A stretch of DNA of 7,412 nt, from contig AXYY01000137.1 in the NCBI GenBank assembly GCA_000485475.1, positions 1 through 7,412 on the forward strand. The letters run 5' to 3'. How positions within the stretch are numbered: position 1 is the first letter of the stretch; each line of letters opens with the position of its first letter. Positions 1-7,014 of this stretch are shown one piece after another. Position numbers and translations under genes: made by a program. This stretch comes from Candidatus Ancillula trichonymphae ImTpAt. Its GTDB lineage: Bacteria > Actinomycetota > Actinomycetes > Actinomycetales > Bifidobacteriaceae. The notes beneath the pieces are model-generated. The model made no database searches. It saw only the letters and a list, made by a program, of their open reading frames with translations, and had not been told where the DNA came from.

Positions 1-1
1 C

Positions 2-278
2 AAAGAGTACCAGAAACTTGATAGTAACTCGAAGTTATTTGTTGTTGACAAAGGTCTGGCTCGTATACAAGAATACGGTATGCAGATTGGCGAACCATTA
101 CACGGTAAACTTGCAGGTTGCAATAAACTAAACATCGCAAACTAGGGTTGAGAATTGTATTTCGTAGATCTAATACGGGTATTTTTAAATAATTCAAATA
201 GTTGCCATTGGCAAACGAGACAAACTTAAAGCATATAAAACAAGTGAAAAAGAATATCTTAGTTTTGAACAGGGGTGA
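2..278 (+). pseudogene. RelE/ParE-family toxin, broken and cut by the window edge
   Basis: This is the remnant of a small type II toxin of the RelE/ParE superfamily; intact members act on translating mRNA or gyrase and are neutralised by an antitoxin. Three consecutive frames on the + strand join into one protein. The first (2-142) reads KEYQKLD, then IQEYGMQIGEPLHGKLAGC, and ends NKLNIAN at TAG 143-145. The second (142-189) reads LGLRIVFRRSNTG. The third (189-275) reads IIQIVAIGKRDKLKAYKTSEK and stops at TGA 276-278. The order 'PLHGKL.GC.KL', 'GLR.VF', 'I..IV.IGKRD...Y' is the usual C-terminal half of this toxin family. Both junctions fit 1-bp deletions: one near 140-144, which creates the TAG, and one in the A run at 187-189. 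The N-terminus and any antitoxin gene lie outside the window. Family assignment is from recognised motifs only. It is not expected to make an active toxin. Confidence 0.75.
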
Positions 279-486
279 GAACCAGTTAACCTGCCGTATG
301 ACTAGAGTTATTGCACGTTTTTGGCTGTAAACTAACATGCAACTCAATGCCAAGTGATAGCAATGCAGGGTCATCTTTTTTAAGCGCTCCGTTTGTGTAT
401 TCTGCAAAGCCCCCCTTCAGCCTCTAAATATAATCCACTGGACCAAAATTTAAAGCTTTACAACCATCATCGTCCCTTTATGCGCG
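279..486. other. Gene-free stretch with a possible minus-strand coding remnant
   Basis: There is no intact gene here. On the minus strand one frame is open apart from a single TAG. It runs from just beyond the tmRNA 3' end to a TAA at 286-288 and includes FAEYTNGALKKDDPALLSL, which has protein-like composition. Just before it, the minus strand has AAAGGGACG followed by ATGATG (around 459-475), a plausible ribosome site and start, but that ATG frame closes after six codons. It may be the decayed start of a gene downstream of tmRNA. I do not recognise the protein. No clear terminator hairpin for tmRNA was found. Confidence 0.3.
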
Positions 487-843
487 TGGAGGTGGCGGGA
501 ATTGAACCCACGTCCAAAACTACCGTTTAGAGCATTCTCCGAGCGCAGTTTACCGTAGCGTTTTGAGGTTGTAGAGTTTCGGTAAACTTTATACTCTAAC
601 CAACCCTGTTAACAAAAGTCCCACAACGGCTGTTAACGCGCCGTTACAGCAATTTCCTTGAATGACACAAGTAATGCATACCGGAAACTATATGCACCAC
701 CCGAACCTAGGCTACTCGAACCATTTGGTTAGCTGCATTTTTATTTGCAATTAAAATTTGAGCAGGACATTTACGAGATGACCACTCATTCTCGGCTCGC
801 TTCTCACCAAACTATAATAGTACTGTCGAAACCAATCACCCCC
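487..843 (-). ncRNA. ssrA: Transfer-messenger RNA (tmRNA)
   Basis: tmRNA rescues ribosomes stalled on broken mRNAs: it is charged with alanine, enters the A site with SmpB, and supplies a short reading frame that tags the stalled product for proteolysis. The tRNA-like end is clear on the minus strand. The 5' GGGGGTG (843-837) pairs with the 3' CACCTCC (494-488), giving seven pairs with one G-U, followed by discriminator A at 487. The sequence GGTTTCGACAG follows the acceptor strand, as in other tmRNAs. The T arm is GTGGG-TTCAATT-CCCGC. CCA is not encoded (the next bases on the minus strand are CGC), so it must be added after transcription. A perfect 9-bp inverted repeat (547-555 with 580-588) fits one of the late pseudoknots. 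The length of about 357 nt is normal for a one-piece tmRNA. The 5' end could be 843 or 844. Confidence 0.95.
707..748 (-). other. Predicted tmRNA tag reading frame
   Basis: On the minus strand the resume codon is probably GCA at 748-746. The frame then reads ANKNAANQMVRVA and stops at TAG (709-707), giving 13 residues. The position rests on remembered alignment to Mycobacterium tuberculosis tmRNA: in both, 22 nt separate a GUAA motif from the resume codon, and the frame sits at the same place before the next helix. Known tags usually end in LAA or a similar small nonpolar triplet. This one ends R-V-A, which is unusual. The start is the less certain part; the stop follows from the frame. Confidence 0.6.
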
Positions 844-851
844 CATATTAA

Positions 852-857
852 ATTATC
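852..857 (-). promoter_or_regulatory. Candidate -10 box for tmRNA
   Basis: The minus strand reads GATAAT here (5 of 6 to TATAAT), 8 nt before the inferred tmRNA 5' end at 843. A poor -35 (TTCTGG) lies 18 nt further upstream. The placement is right for a stable-RNA promoter, but the -35 is weak. Confidence 0.45.
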
Positions 858-1051
858 TAGTTCACGCACGCACAACCAGAACGGGCGCATGCATCAACTA
901 CTCATCACTACAACACAGAATGCAGAATTTTTATTCCATTTGTTCACAATTAATTGTTCGCTAGAAAATGCAGCACACGCATATGCACGTGTATAATAAC
1001 CCATTTCCACCACCTCATTTGGTCAGCTTGCTCAAAATGTCATTAGGGTTG

Positions 1052-1060
1052 TGGTATACT
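1052..1060 (+). promoter_or_regulatory. Extended -10 promoter of pta
   Basis: TGG-TATACT is an extended -10 (TGn plus 5 of 6 to TATAAT). It would start transcription at about 1067, leaving a leader of roughly 20 nt that contains the ribosome site. No good -35 sits at 16-18 bp; TTGCTC at 1028-1033 is 21 bp away. TATAAT at 992-997 is an alternative. Confidence 0.5.
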
Positions 1061-1075
1061 GTAAGTTGTAGGTAC

Positions 1076-1081
1076 AAGGAG
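1076..1081 (+). promoter_or_regulatory. Shine-Dalgarno site of pta
   Basis: AAGGAG ends 5 nt before ATG 1087 and fixes that start. It contrasts with the next two + strand genes, which lack a leader. Confidence 0.85.
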
Positions 1082-1086
1082 TTTAT

Positions 1087-2121
1087 ATGAACCAGAAGAA
1101 TGCGACGTTTCTTGAAAAGTTGGCCGCGAAAGCGGCGGATAGTAGGAAGAAGATTGTGTTACCAGAAGGTGACGAGTCGAGGATATTGCACGCTGCTGAT
1201 GAAGTTTTGTCCAGTGATTCGGTTGAGTTGGTTATAATTGGTGACGCACAAAAAGTTGCTGATTTTGCTGGTGCGCACGGTTTGAAGAATCTGCACCGGG
1301 CCCAGATCGTTTCCCATCAGGATGAGGAACTTCTCCAGAAAACAGCTGCTGCACTGTTCGAGCTCAGAAAGGCAAAGGGGTTGACGAGTGAGGACGCGCA
1401 CAAGCTGGTCAGTGATGATGTCTCGTATTTTGCAACTCTACTGGTTCAGTTGGGCTGCGCAGACGGTATGGTTTCAGGCGCGGTTCACACAACTGCGGAT
1501 ACTATTCGTCCAACACTTCAAATTATCAAGACGACTCCAGACCGGAAGACGGTTTCAGGTGCTTTTTTCATGTGCTTGCCTACTTCAGGTTGCTGCAAAA
1601 ATGCTGAAGAAGAGGTGTTACTCTACGCTGATTGTGCGGTGAATCCCAATCCAACTCCTGAATTTATTGCGGACATTGCGATTGCTAGTGCTCAAACTGC
1701 TCGACAATTTGGACTTGATGCGAAAGTCGCCTTGTTGTCGTATTCGACTGGTACGTCTGGAAAAGGTGCGGATGTTGACGCGACAAATGAGGCAGTAAAA
1801 ATACTCAAGGAGCGCGTGGAGGCAGAAAAGCTGGACATCGATTTTGAGGGGCCCATTCAATACGATGCGGCAACTGATAAAACCGTTGCAAGGTTGAAGA
1901 TGCCTGGAAGTACGGTTGCAGGAAATGCCACTGTGTTCGTTTTTCCAGACCTCAAGAGCGGGAATATCACTTACAAAGCGGTGCAGAGATCTGCTGGCGT
2001 GCTGGCGGTCGGCCCGGTTTTGCAGGGATTGCGTAAACCAGTTAATGACTTGAGTCGCGGCGCACTGGTTGAAGATATTGTAACTACAATTTATCTTACT
2101 GCAGTTCAGGCGTCCATGTGA
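1087..2121 (+). CDS. pta: Phosphate acetyltransferase
   Basis: Cytoplasmic enzyme interconverting acetyl-CoA plus phosphate with acetyl-phosphate plus CoA. With acetate kinase it links fermentation to ATP, or allows acetate assimilation. The 344 residues form a single PTA/PTB-type domain. Family blocks are PEGDESR (26-32), the central DGMVSGAVHTTADTIRPTLQ segment (126-145), LLSYSTGTSGKGADVD (216-231), VFPDLKSGNITYKAVQR (285-301) and GPVLQGLRKPVNDLSRG (309-325). The length matches the short, Firmicutes-like form. It lacks the extra N-terminal domains of the long Pta of E. coli and, as I recall, of typical bifidobacteria (about 550 residues or more). The start is set by AAGGAG 5 nt upstream. 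The usual partner ackA is not next to it: the neighbour downstream is an unrelated membrane protein 12 bp away. The frame is intact from end to end, so sequencing quality here looks good. Confidence 0.97.
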   Translation: MNQKNATFLEKLAAKAADSRKKIVLPEGDESRILHAADEVLSSDSVELVIIGDAQKVADFAGAHGLKNLHRAQIVSHQDEELLQKTAAALFELRKAKGLTSEDAHKLVSDDVSYFATLLVQLGCADGMVSGAVHTTADTIRPTLQIIKTTPDRKTVSGAFFMCLPTSGCCKNAEEEVLLYADCAVNPNPTPEFIADIAIASAQTARQFGLDAKVALLSYSTGTSGKGADVDATNEAVKILKERVEAEKLDIDFEGPIQYDAATDKTVARLKMPGSTVAGNATVFVFPDLKSGNITYKAVQRSAGVLAVGPVLQGLRKPVNDLSRGALVEDIVTTIYLTAVQASM

Positions 2122-2127
2122 TATAAT
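2119..2127 (+). promoter_or_regulatory. Extended -10 for a leaderless transcript
   Basis: TGA-TATAAT is a perfect extended -10, partly made from the pta stop codon TGA. Six bases separate it from GTG 2134, so transcription should begin at or next to the start codon. No Shine-Dalgarno is present. No -35 is convincing at 16-18 bp. Confidence 0.65.
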
Positions 2128-2133
2128 AGCATA

Positions 2134-3024
2134 GTGGAGCAGTTTACAAGTTTATTCGTTGTCGTAGCGTTTATGCTGTGGTTGGTTATTTTTGTTCCTG
2201 ATCGTGTGCGCTCGAAGTACAGAGAGAAGAACTTGGAATATGAGGACAAGTTTTCGACTGGTGTTCGCATTTTACGAGATGCCCAGCAGCAGTTGAAAAA
2301 CGAGAAGAAGTTGCGGGCTAATTCTACACAAACTTCAACTTCGCGTAAACCACTAGCATTTTATAAAACTACAACGTCTCCTGTGAAGACTAAGCGTGTG
2401 CACTCTTCAACTTCGACTTCAACCTCGAAGGTGCTGCACCAGAGAGTTGGCAAGATGTCTTCTGCGCAGAAGAGTGAAAAAACCGGGCGCTCGTTGGCTT
2501 TTAGCAATGTGGTGTGCGGGATTTCACTTGCTGCGACGGTTGTCAGTTGGTCGGTGGTGACGCTGATTCGAACGGGTGCAGTGATCGCGGCGGTTGTTAC
2601 ACTTGTGTATCTTGTTGCACTTTTGAACAACCATCTCAAAAAAGTTGTCGCGTCGCGCGCGCGCTACGGTGTGCGTGTAGTTCGGCAAAACAGTAGTTCA
2701 GTTCAGAAAAGCCGCCGCACACCAGTTGCAGTTAAACCGCAGAAAAGTGCGCGCAGTAAGCTGGAAGTTGTCAACAACCGCGCGATGAATTCAAATGCTG
2801 AATACGCTGCTGCGAAGAGTTCGTTTGATCGCACAAAAGTTCTTGTTGGTGACTTTTCACCCAGAAAGTACGCGCACAACCACTCAATCAACAGTGCGCT
2901 AATAAAGTCGCAGCTCGATTACGCTTCTAGTTTGATGAACAAGTTTGATGACGAACTTGCGATTGACTACGCAGGAAGGTCATGGTCATACAGACTAAAA
3001 TCGAACGCGAAGTCCTCGCGGTAG
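2134..3024 (+). CDS. GLpR/SepX-like membrane protein, probable division factor
   Basis: A 296-residue, basic, Ser/Thr-rich membrane protein. Helix 1 spans about residues 4-22. It is followed by a charged stretch containing EDKFSTGVRILRD (37-49), a low-complexity linker (62-115, with alternating Ser-Thr around 91-98), a hydrophobic hairpin of two helices (about 122-145 and 147-167), and a basic tail of about 130 residues. An N-terminal helix ending in a proline with basic residues, then 'F..(A/G).R.L', then a later helix pair, is the layout I associate with actinobacterial SepX of Streptomyces and GLpR of Corynebacterium, the membrane receptor of a gephyrin-like protein at the septum. The match is by pattern, not alignment. 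The start is GTG, chosen because TATAAT lies exactly 6 nt before it and no upstream ribosome site exists; translation would be leaderless. If the family call is wrong, it remains an uncharacterised three-helix membrane protein. Confidence 0.55.
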   Translation: MEQFTSLFVVVAFMLWLVIFVPDRVRSKYREKNLEYEDKFSTGVRILRDAQQQLKNEKKLRANSTQTSTSRKPLAFYKTTTSPVKTKRVHSSTSTSTSKVLHQRVGKMSSAQKSEKTGRSLAFSNVVCGISLAATVVSWSVVTLIRTGAVIAAVVTLVYLVALLNNHLKKVVASRARYGVRVVRQNSSSVQKSRRTPVAVKPQKSARSKLEVVNNRAMNSNAEYAAAKSSFDRTKVLVGDFSPRKYAHNHSINSALIKSQLDYASSLMNKFDDELAIDYAGRSWSYRLKSNAKSSR

Positions 3025-3054
3025 TTTACATTTCATCCGTTGCAGGTGTATAAT
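3025..3054 (+). promoter_or_regulatory. Near-consensus promoter of the decayed DUF4143 ATPase
   Basis: TTTACA (3025-3030, 5 of 6 to TTGACA), an 18-bp spacer, then TATAAT (3049-3054). ATG 3061 follows 6 nt after the box, giving a leaderless start. The -35 directly abuts the stop of the preceding gene. The promoter appears undamaged although its gene is not. Confidence 0.7.
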
Positions 3055-3060
3055 ATGAGC

Positions 3061-4260
3061 ATGTACGAAATACCTCGTCATCTAATTTCCGTACTTTGTG
3101 ATGGTGCAGAGTCGTATTTTGGTGATGAACAAGTTGTGCGCATTTCAGGTCCGAATTGTTCTGGGAAGACACACATTATAGAAGTACTTGGAAACCGTTG
3201 ATGATGAGTACGTTTTGTGTGCAGATGGAAATGATATTGCTGATCGTATTTTCATAGTGTCCAACGATTTTGCGGCACTTTTTGCTTGGGCACAAGGTAA
3301 GAAAGTTGTGTTCATTGATAATGCCGCCCAGCGAATTCCGCGCGTGGATCTTTCTGTTGAAATTCTGACCTCCAAGAAGGCGTAAAGTGCAGGGGTTGAC
3401 CCAGAACTTCAGATTCTGTTCACATATTCAACCCGCAGTATCGAGGACAAGCATTAAATACGTGTGTATTCAGTTGCCATCTCCGAACTACGCTTGTTGT
3501 ATCGTTCAACGTCGGTTAATGATCTTTTACAAGATGTTCTCATCTACGGTTCACACTACCTGAGGTTCTTTCTAGTCCGAACATTCCGGAGAAGCGCGAT
3601 GTTACTTATCAAGACTGTTAACATGCAGATTGCTTAAAAACATCTTCGAGCTCGAGCAAATTGCGAACTCAAAGGCGATGATGGAGTTGCTGCACTATCT
3701 TGCACTGCACATCAACGAGAGCACCAGTTTGAGTATGATCACCAATAAGGTTGGCATAAATCCACGAACCACACAACGCTACATAAAAAATACTTGAGAA
3801 GCATTATATCATCCACGCACGAGCACAAAGCCTACAAGAACCGCTTGAAGAATGAGATTGCCAAGTTCTCGCGTTTCTACTTCTACGACACTGGCATTCG
3901 TAATGCCCTGATTAACAATTTTAACGATTTTGGACTGCGTGATGACATGGAGAGCCTGTGGGCGAATTTCTTGATTATTGAAACGGCACAAAGCACAAGA
4001 ATTGCAGGGCATCAGCCATTCAAACGATGTGGAGAGTTATTTTTGGGAGACCTGGAACTCGCAGAACATGAATTTGGTTGAAACTGGACTTGGCGAGAGG
4101 ATTGACTACGGGCTGCACGCATACAGGTTCTGCTGCAACACCAACCCAGGCCAAGCGGCATATCAACTAAGTGTTCATGTCAACTTATAACGATGCGTCG
4201 TTTGAGGTGATAACGCCGGACAACTTTGCCGAGTTTATCCAGGCCGATTTCAAAATATAG
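3061..4260 (+). pseudogene. AAA+ ATPase with DUF4143 domain, heavily frameshifted
   Basis: A decayed member of the bacterial ATPases with an N-terminal AAA domain and a C-terminal DUF4143 domain (nuclease-like fold; cellular role largely unknown). The span of about 400 codons equals the normal family length. Pieces in order: Walker A GPNCSGKT (3148-3171); Walker B-like KKVVFIDNAAQRIP (3299-3340); sensor-like PELQILFTYSTRS (3401-3439); SELRLLYRS and LIYGSHY (3482-3559); EVLSSPNIPEKRDVTYQD (3562-3615); KNIFELEQI with a winged-helix-like VGINPRTTQRYIK (up to 3788); DUF4143 signature FYFYDTGIRNALI (3875-3913) and LWANFLIIE; ESYFWETWNSQN; final FEVITPDNFAEFIQ before TAG 4258-4260. Lesions: +1 near 3180, -1 near 3560, -1 near 3615, -1 in the A run 3786-3790, +1 at 3980-3983, +1 near 4147-4152; in-frame TAA at 3383, 3455 and 4168. 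ATG 3055 is in frame but overlaps the transcript start region; 3061 is preferred. No functional protein is expected. Confidence 0.93.
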
Positions 4261-4281
4261 CACTACTACTACTAACTACAC
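4261..4281. other. Short gap between convergent genes with CTA repeats
   Basis: Only 21 bp separate the stop of the decayed ATPase (+ strand) from the stop of valS (minus strand). The gap holds a run of CTA triplets and no hairpin or T-tract terminator, so transcripts from both sides may overlap. The repeat is short and probably incidental. Confidence 0.5.
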
Positions 4282-7014
4282 CTAAAGTTCGAAGTCTAGA
4301 ACTTCCACCTCACTAGAACCCGACTCCACAAGTTGCAGTTCACAAGTTATGTTCAACACCATGCGCAAATCTCCAACAGTCGACCACAGCAAGTTGATAT
4401 TTTCAGCGCTGAGACCCAAACGAACAGTTTTGAGCGGTGACTTCATGGAGAGCTTCTGCTCAGACTTGATGCGACGAACGACCTGGAGAGTTGTGCTCAC
4501 TAGCTTAAAGAGTTCAGAACTCTGCAGCGACCTCGCGCACACTTCTTCATCTTCACTCATGCGAGTGCCCTCCGTGTTCTTCGTGCGGGTGCCCTTCATA
4601 AAGGGTGGTATAATCAGGTTATGAACCATTGTGCTAGTGTGGATACTGTCCGCATTCCACCAGCTCCATGCCTCCTCAGTTGCGAACGGTATGAACGGTG
4701 CGAGCAGATGGGATTGGAGAACTAAGGCAACTAACAGCGCATTTTTTGCACTAGCGGAACTCTGCTGCGACTCTGCACGCACTTCCTCATGAGCACCATG
4801 TACCGAATTCTCCTGTTCGCCATACGCTCGCTTCTTGACTAGTTCGACGAAGTCATCACAAAATGACCAGAAAAATGTCTCAATAATCTCTAGTGCGGGC
4901 GCGTGGTTGTAGTCATCAAATGCTTCAAACGCACTGCGCTGAACTTCACACAAACCCACCAGCATCGACTTATCAACATCTTCAGTTACACCGCTGAGCG
5001 CATTCTCGAATGTACGAAGTGCCCCTAATTTCAACACTTCATCAGGCTGCAAGCTCAAGACGAACTTCGCCAAATTGAGGAACTTCATCGCCAAGCGCCT
5101 GCCAATCTTCATCTGCCCCTCATCAAATGCGGAATCAACACCAAGTCTCGCATTCGCGGCCCAATACCTCAGCGCATCTGAACCATACGTCTCCAGCAAA
5201 TGCATAGGCGTGACAACATTTCCCTTCGACTTGCTCATTTTCTTACGGTCAGGGTCCAGAATCCACCCCGAAATCGCCGCATTCTTCCACGGTAACGAGT
5301 TGTTTTCATGATGTGCACGAACAACTGTTGAAAACAACCATGTCCGAATAATATCCTGTCCTTGTGGACGCAAACTCATGGGAAATAGGCGCTCAAAATC
5401 TGCGCGCGTGGTTTTCGCATCTTCTACATTCTGTGGGCGTTCTTCGTAGCCACAAGCGATGTGCGGAGTTAGCGAGGAGGTTGCCCAAGTGTCCATAATG
5501 TCCTTTTCAGCCGTGAAACCACCAGGAACATCACGCATACTCTCGTCCATGTCTGCGGGCACATCAATCAGCGGATCAACTGGAAGTGCACTTTCATCAG
5601 GTAGAATTGGTTCGTCGTAGTTAATCTCACCGTTCTCGTCAATTTTGTACCACAACGGAAACGCAACGCCAAAAAAGCGCTGACGCGAAATCAACCAGTC
5701 AGAATTCAGTCCAAGAACCCAGTTGTTATACCGCGTGCGCATGAAATCTGGAACAAAATTAAGTTCTTTACCTCGCTTTACCAGCTGTTTTTGCAAATCA
5801 TCATCACTACCGCCATTCTTGATGTACCATTGCCGCGAAGTCACAATTTCCAGTGGTTTATCACCTTTCTCGTAGAAATTTGTCATGCGCGTAGTAGGCA
5901 CAATTTCACCTCGCAATGCACCAGCATCTTTCAACGCATCAACTACCATTGAACGCGCAGTAAATGCAGTCTTCCCGTTTAGCTCGAGCAAGAAGTCTCG
6001 TGCACCTCCAGTTATCCAGGATGCAGCATTTGCATCAACCTCAATGCGACCTGAGCGCCCAATAATGCTACGCGTTGGCAACTTCAGGTCCCGCCACCAC
6101 TGGACATCAGTCAAATCTCCGAATGTGCAGCACATGGCAATTCCCGCGCCCTTATCCATCTGTGCAGCAACATGCGCCAAAACTGGTACCTCAACATTGA
6201 ACAGCGGTGAAGTTACCGTTGTCCCAAACAATTTCTGGTAGCGCTCGTCATCCGGATATGCAACTAAAGCAACGCACGAAACAAGCAATTCAGGGCGAGT
6301 AGTTTCAATTTCAACTACTGAACCGTCTGCAGAAGTGAACGCAATTGTGTGGTAGAAGCCCGGATATTCGCGCGCCTCTAGCTCGGCTTGTGCAACTGCG
6401 GTCTGGAAAGTGACATCCCATAGACCAGGTGATTCTGCCTGATATGCTAGACCCGCACGCAAATGTCGCAGAAACATCTTCTGGGCAATGCGTCTTGAAC
6501 GGTCGTCAATTGTCTGGTAGGTATGTTTCCAGTCCACACTGAGCCCGAGTCGCATCCACAACTCCTTAAACTTGGCTTCATCCTCTCTTGACAACTTCTC
6601 GCACAGTTCAATAAAGTTTGCGCGCGAAATCGCATCGTACTTGTTGGCCTTGAGGTTTTTACCGGCGGTTCCAGCAAATGGCGGCTTGTAGTTAGGAATA
6701 TATGCCTTAATGATGTCCGGACGTACGCCGTAGTAATTCTGAACTCTTCGTTCAGTCGGCAGTCCATTATCATCAAAGCCCATAGGATAGAAGACATTGA
6801 AACCGCGCAAGCGTTTGTAGCGCGCAATCAAATCGGTATGTGTGTAGGAAAAAATGTGTCCGACGTGCAACGAGCCAGAAACCGTTGGCGGTGGTGTATC
6901 AATTGAGTAGATTTCACCCGGCGCATCGCGCTTATACGCATAAACATCATCCGCAGCCCACCGCTGTAAAATCGGTTGTTCAATGCCGTCAACAGTTACC
7001 TTTTTCTGGTCCAT
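4282..7014 (-). CDS. valS: Valine--tRNA ligase, type 2
   Basis: Class I aminoacyl-tRNA synthetase charging tRNA-Val with valine in the cytoplasm and hydrolysing mischarged Thr-tRNA-Val. The 910 residues are complete. The HIGH signature is HVGH (50-53), followed by YPMGFDDNGLPTERRVQ (76-92). The editing (CP1) domain spans about 215-375 with ETTRPE (237-242) and DKGAGIAMCCTFGD (287-300). ISRQRFFG (442-449) and TWATSSLTP (509-517) precede KMSKS (592-596). The anticodon-binding helices run from about 670 to 800, then a C-terminal region. These match the type 2 form seen in many actinobacteria. ATG 7014 overlaps the stop of the upstream frame (TAATG), suggesting translational coupling; the ribosome site is weak (GAAGAAG). 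Two Glu/Ser-rich linkers (about 732-756 and 812-836) look duplicated. The gene converges on the decayed ATPase with 21 bp between stops. Confidence 0.98.
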   Translation of the reverse strand: MDQKKVTVDGIEQPILQRWAADDVYAYKRDAPGEIYSIDTPPPTVSGSLHVGHIFSYTHTDLIARYKRLRGFNVFYPMGFDDNGLPTERRVQNYYGVRPDIIKAYIPNYKPPFAGTAGKNLKANKYDAISRANFIELCEKLSREDEAKFKELWMRLGLSVDWKHTYQTIDDRSRRIAQKMFLRHLRAGLAYQAESPGLWDVTFQTAVAQAELEAREYPGFYHTIAFTSADGSVVEIETTRPELLVSCVALVAYPDDERYQKLFGTTVTSPLFNVEVPVLAHVAAQMDKGAGIAMCCTFGDLTDVQWWRDLKLPTRSIIGRSGRIEVDANAASWITGGARDFLLELNGKTAFTARSMVVDALKDAGALRGEIVPTTRMTNFYEKGDKPLEIVTSRQWYIKNGGSDDDLQKQLVKRGKELNFVPDFMRTRYNNWVLGLNSDWLISRQRFFGVAFPLWYKIDENGEINYDEPILPDESALPVDPLIDVPADMDESMRDVPGGFTAEKDIMDTWATSSLTPHIACGYEERPQNVEDAKTTRADFERLFPMSLRPQGQDIIRTWLFSTVVRAHHENNSLPWKNAAISGWILDPDRKKMSKSKGNVVTPMHLLETYGSDALRYWAANARLGVDSAFDEGQMKIGRRLAMKFLNLAKFVLSLQPDEVLKLGALRTFENALSGVTEDVDKSMLVGLCEVQRSAFEAFDDYNHAPALEIIETFFWSFCDDFVELVKKRAYGEQENSVHGAHEEVRAESQQSSASAKNALLVALVLQSHLLAPFIPFATEEAWSWWNADSIHTSTMVHNLIIPPFMKGTRTKNTEGTRMSEDEEVCARSLQSSELFKLVSTTLQVVRRIKSEQKLSMKSPLKTVRLGLSAENINLLWSTVGDLRMVLNITCELQLVESGSSEVEVLDFEL

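Larger units (their letters stand above)
844..1086. promoter_or_regulatory. Divergent promoter region between tmRNA and pta
   Basis: This 243-bp stretch separates the 5' end of tmRNA (leftward) from the pta start (rightward) and holds no supported gene. It contains the candidate tmRNA -10, a TATAAT at 992-997 on the + strand with no recognisable -35, and an extended -10 nearer pta. The palindromes GCATATGC and CACGTG lie at about 979-990, just before the 992 box. They could be an operator, but both are short enough to arise by chance. Confidence 0.5.

Noticed and set aside
481..510. Attachment-site duplication at the tmRNA 3' end
   Set aside because: No second copy of the tmRNA 3' sequence was found in the window and no integrase is visible.
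745..996. Open frame of 83 codons on the + strand across the tmRNA 5' region
   Set aside because: It overlaps tmRNA antisense, has no ribosome site, and its composition is not protein-like.
3055..3060. ATG 3055 as start of the DUF4143 ATPase
   Set aside because: It directly abuts the TATAAT box, so it would precede the expected transcript start; ATG 3061 fits the 6-nt spacing.
3600..3642. Additional in-frame TAA at 3619 in the ATPase remnant
   Set aside because: A single shift near 3615 gives LTCRLLKNIFELEQI without any stop, which is simpler than a stop plus a later shift.
5885..6241. Open frame of 118 codons on the + strand
   Set aside because: It is a shadow of the valS editing domain on the opposite strand.
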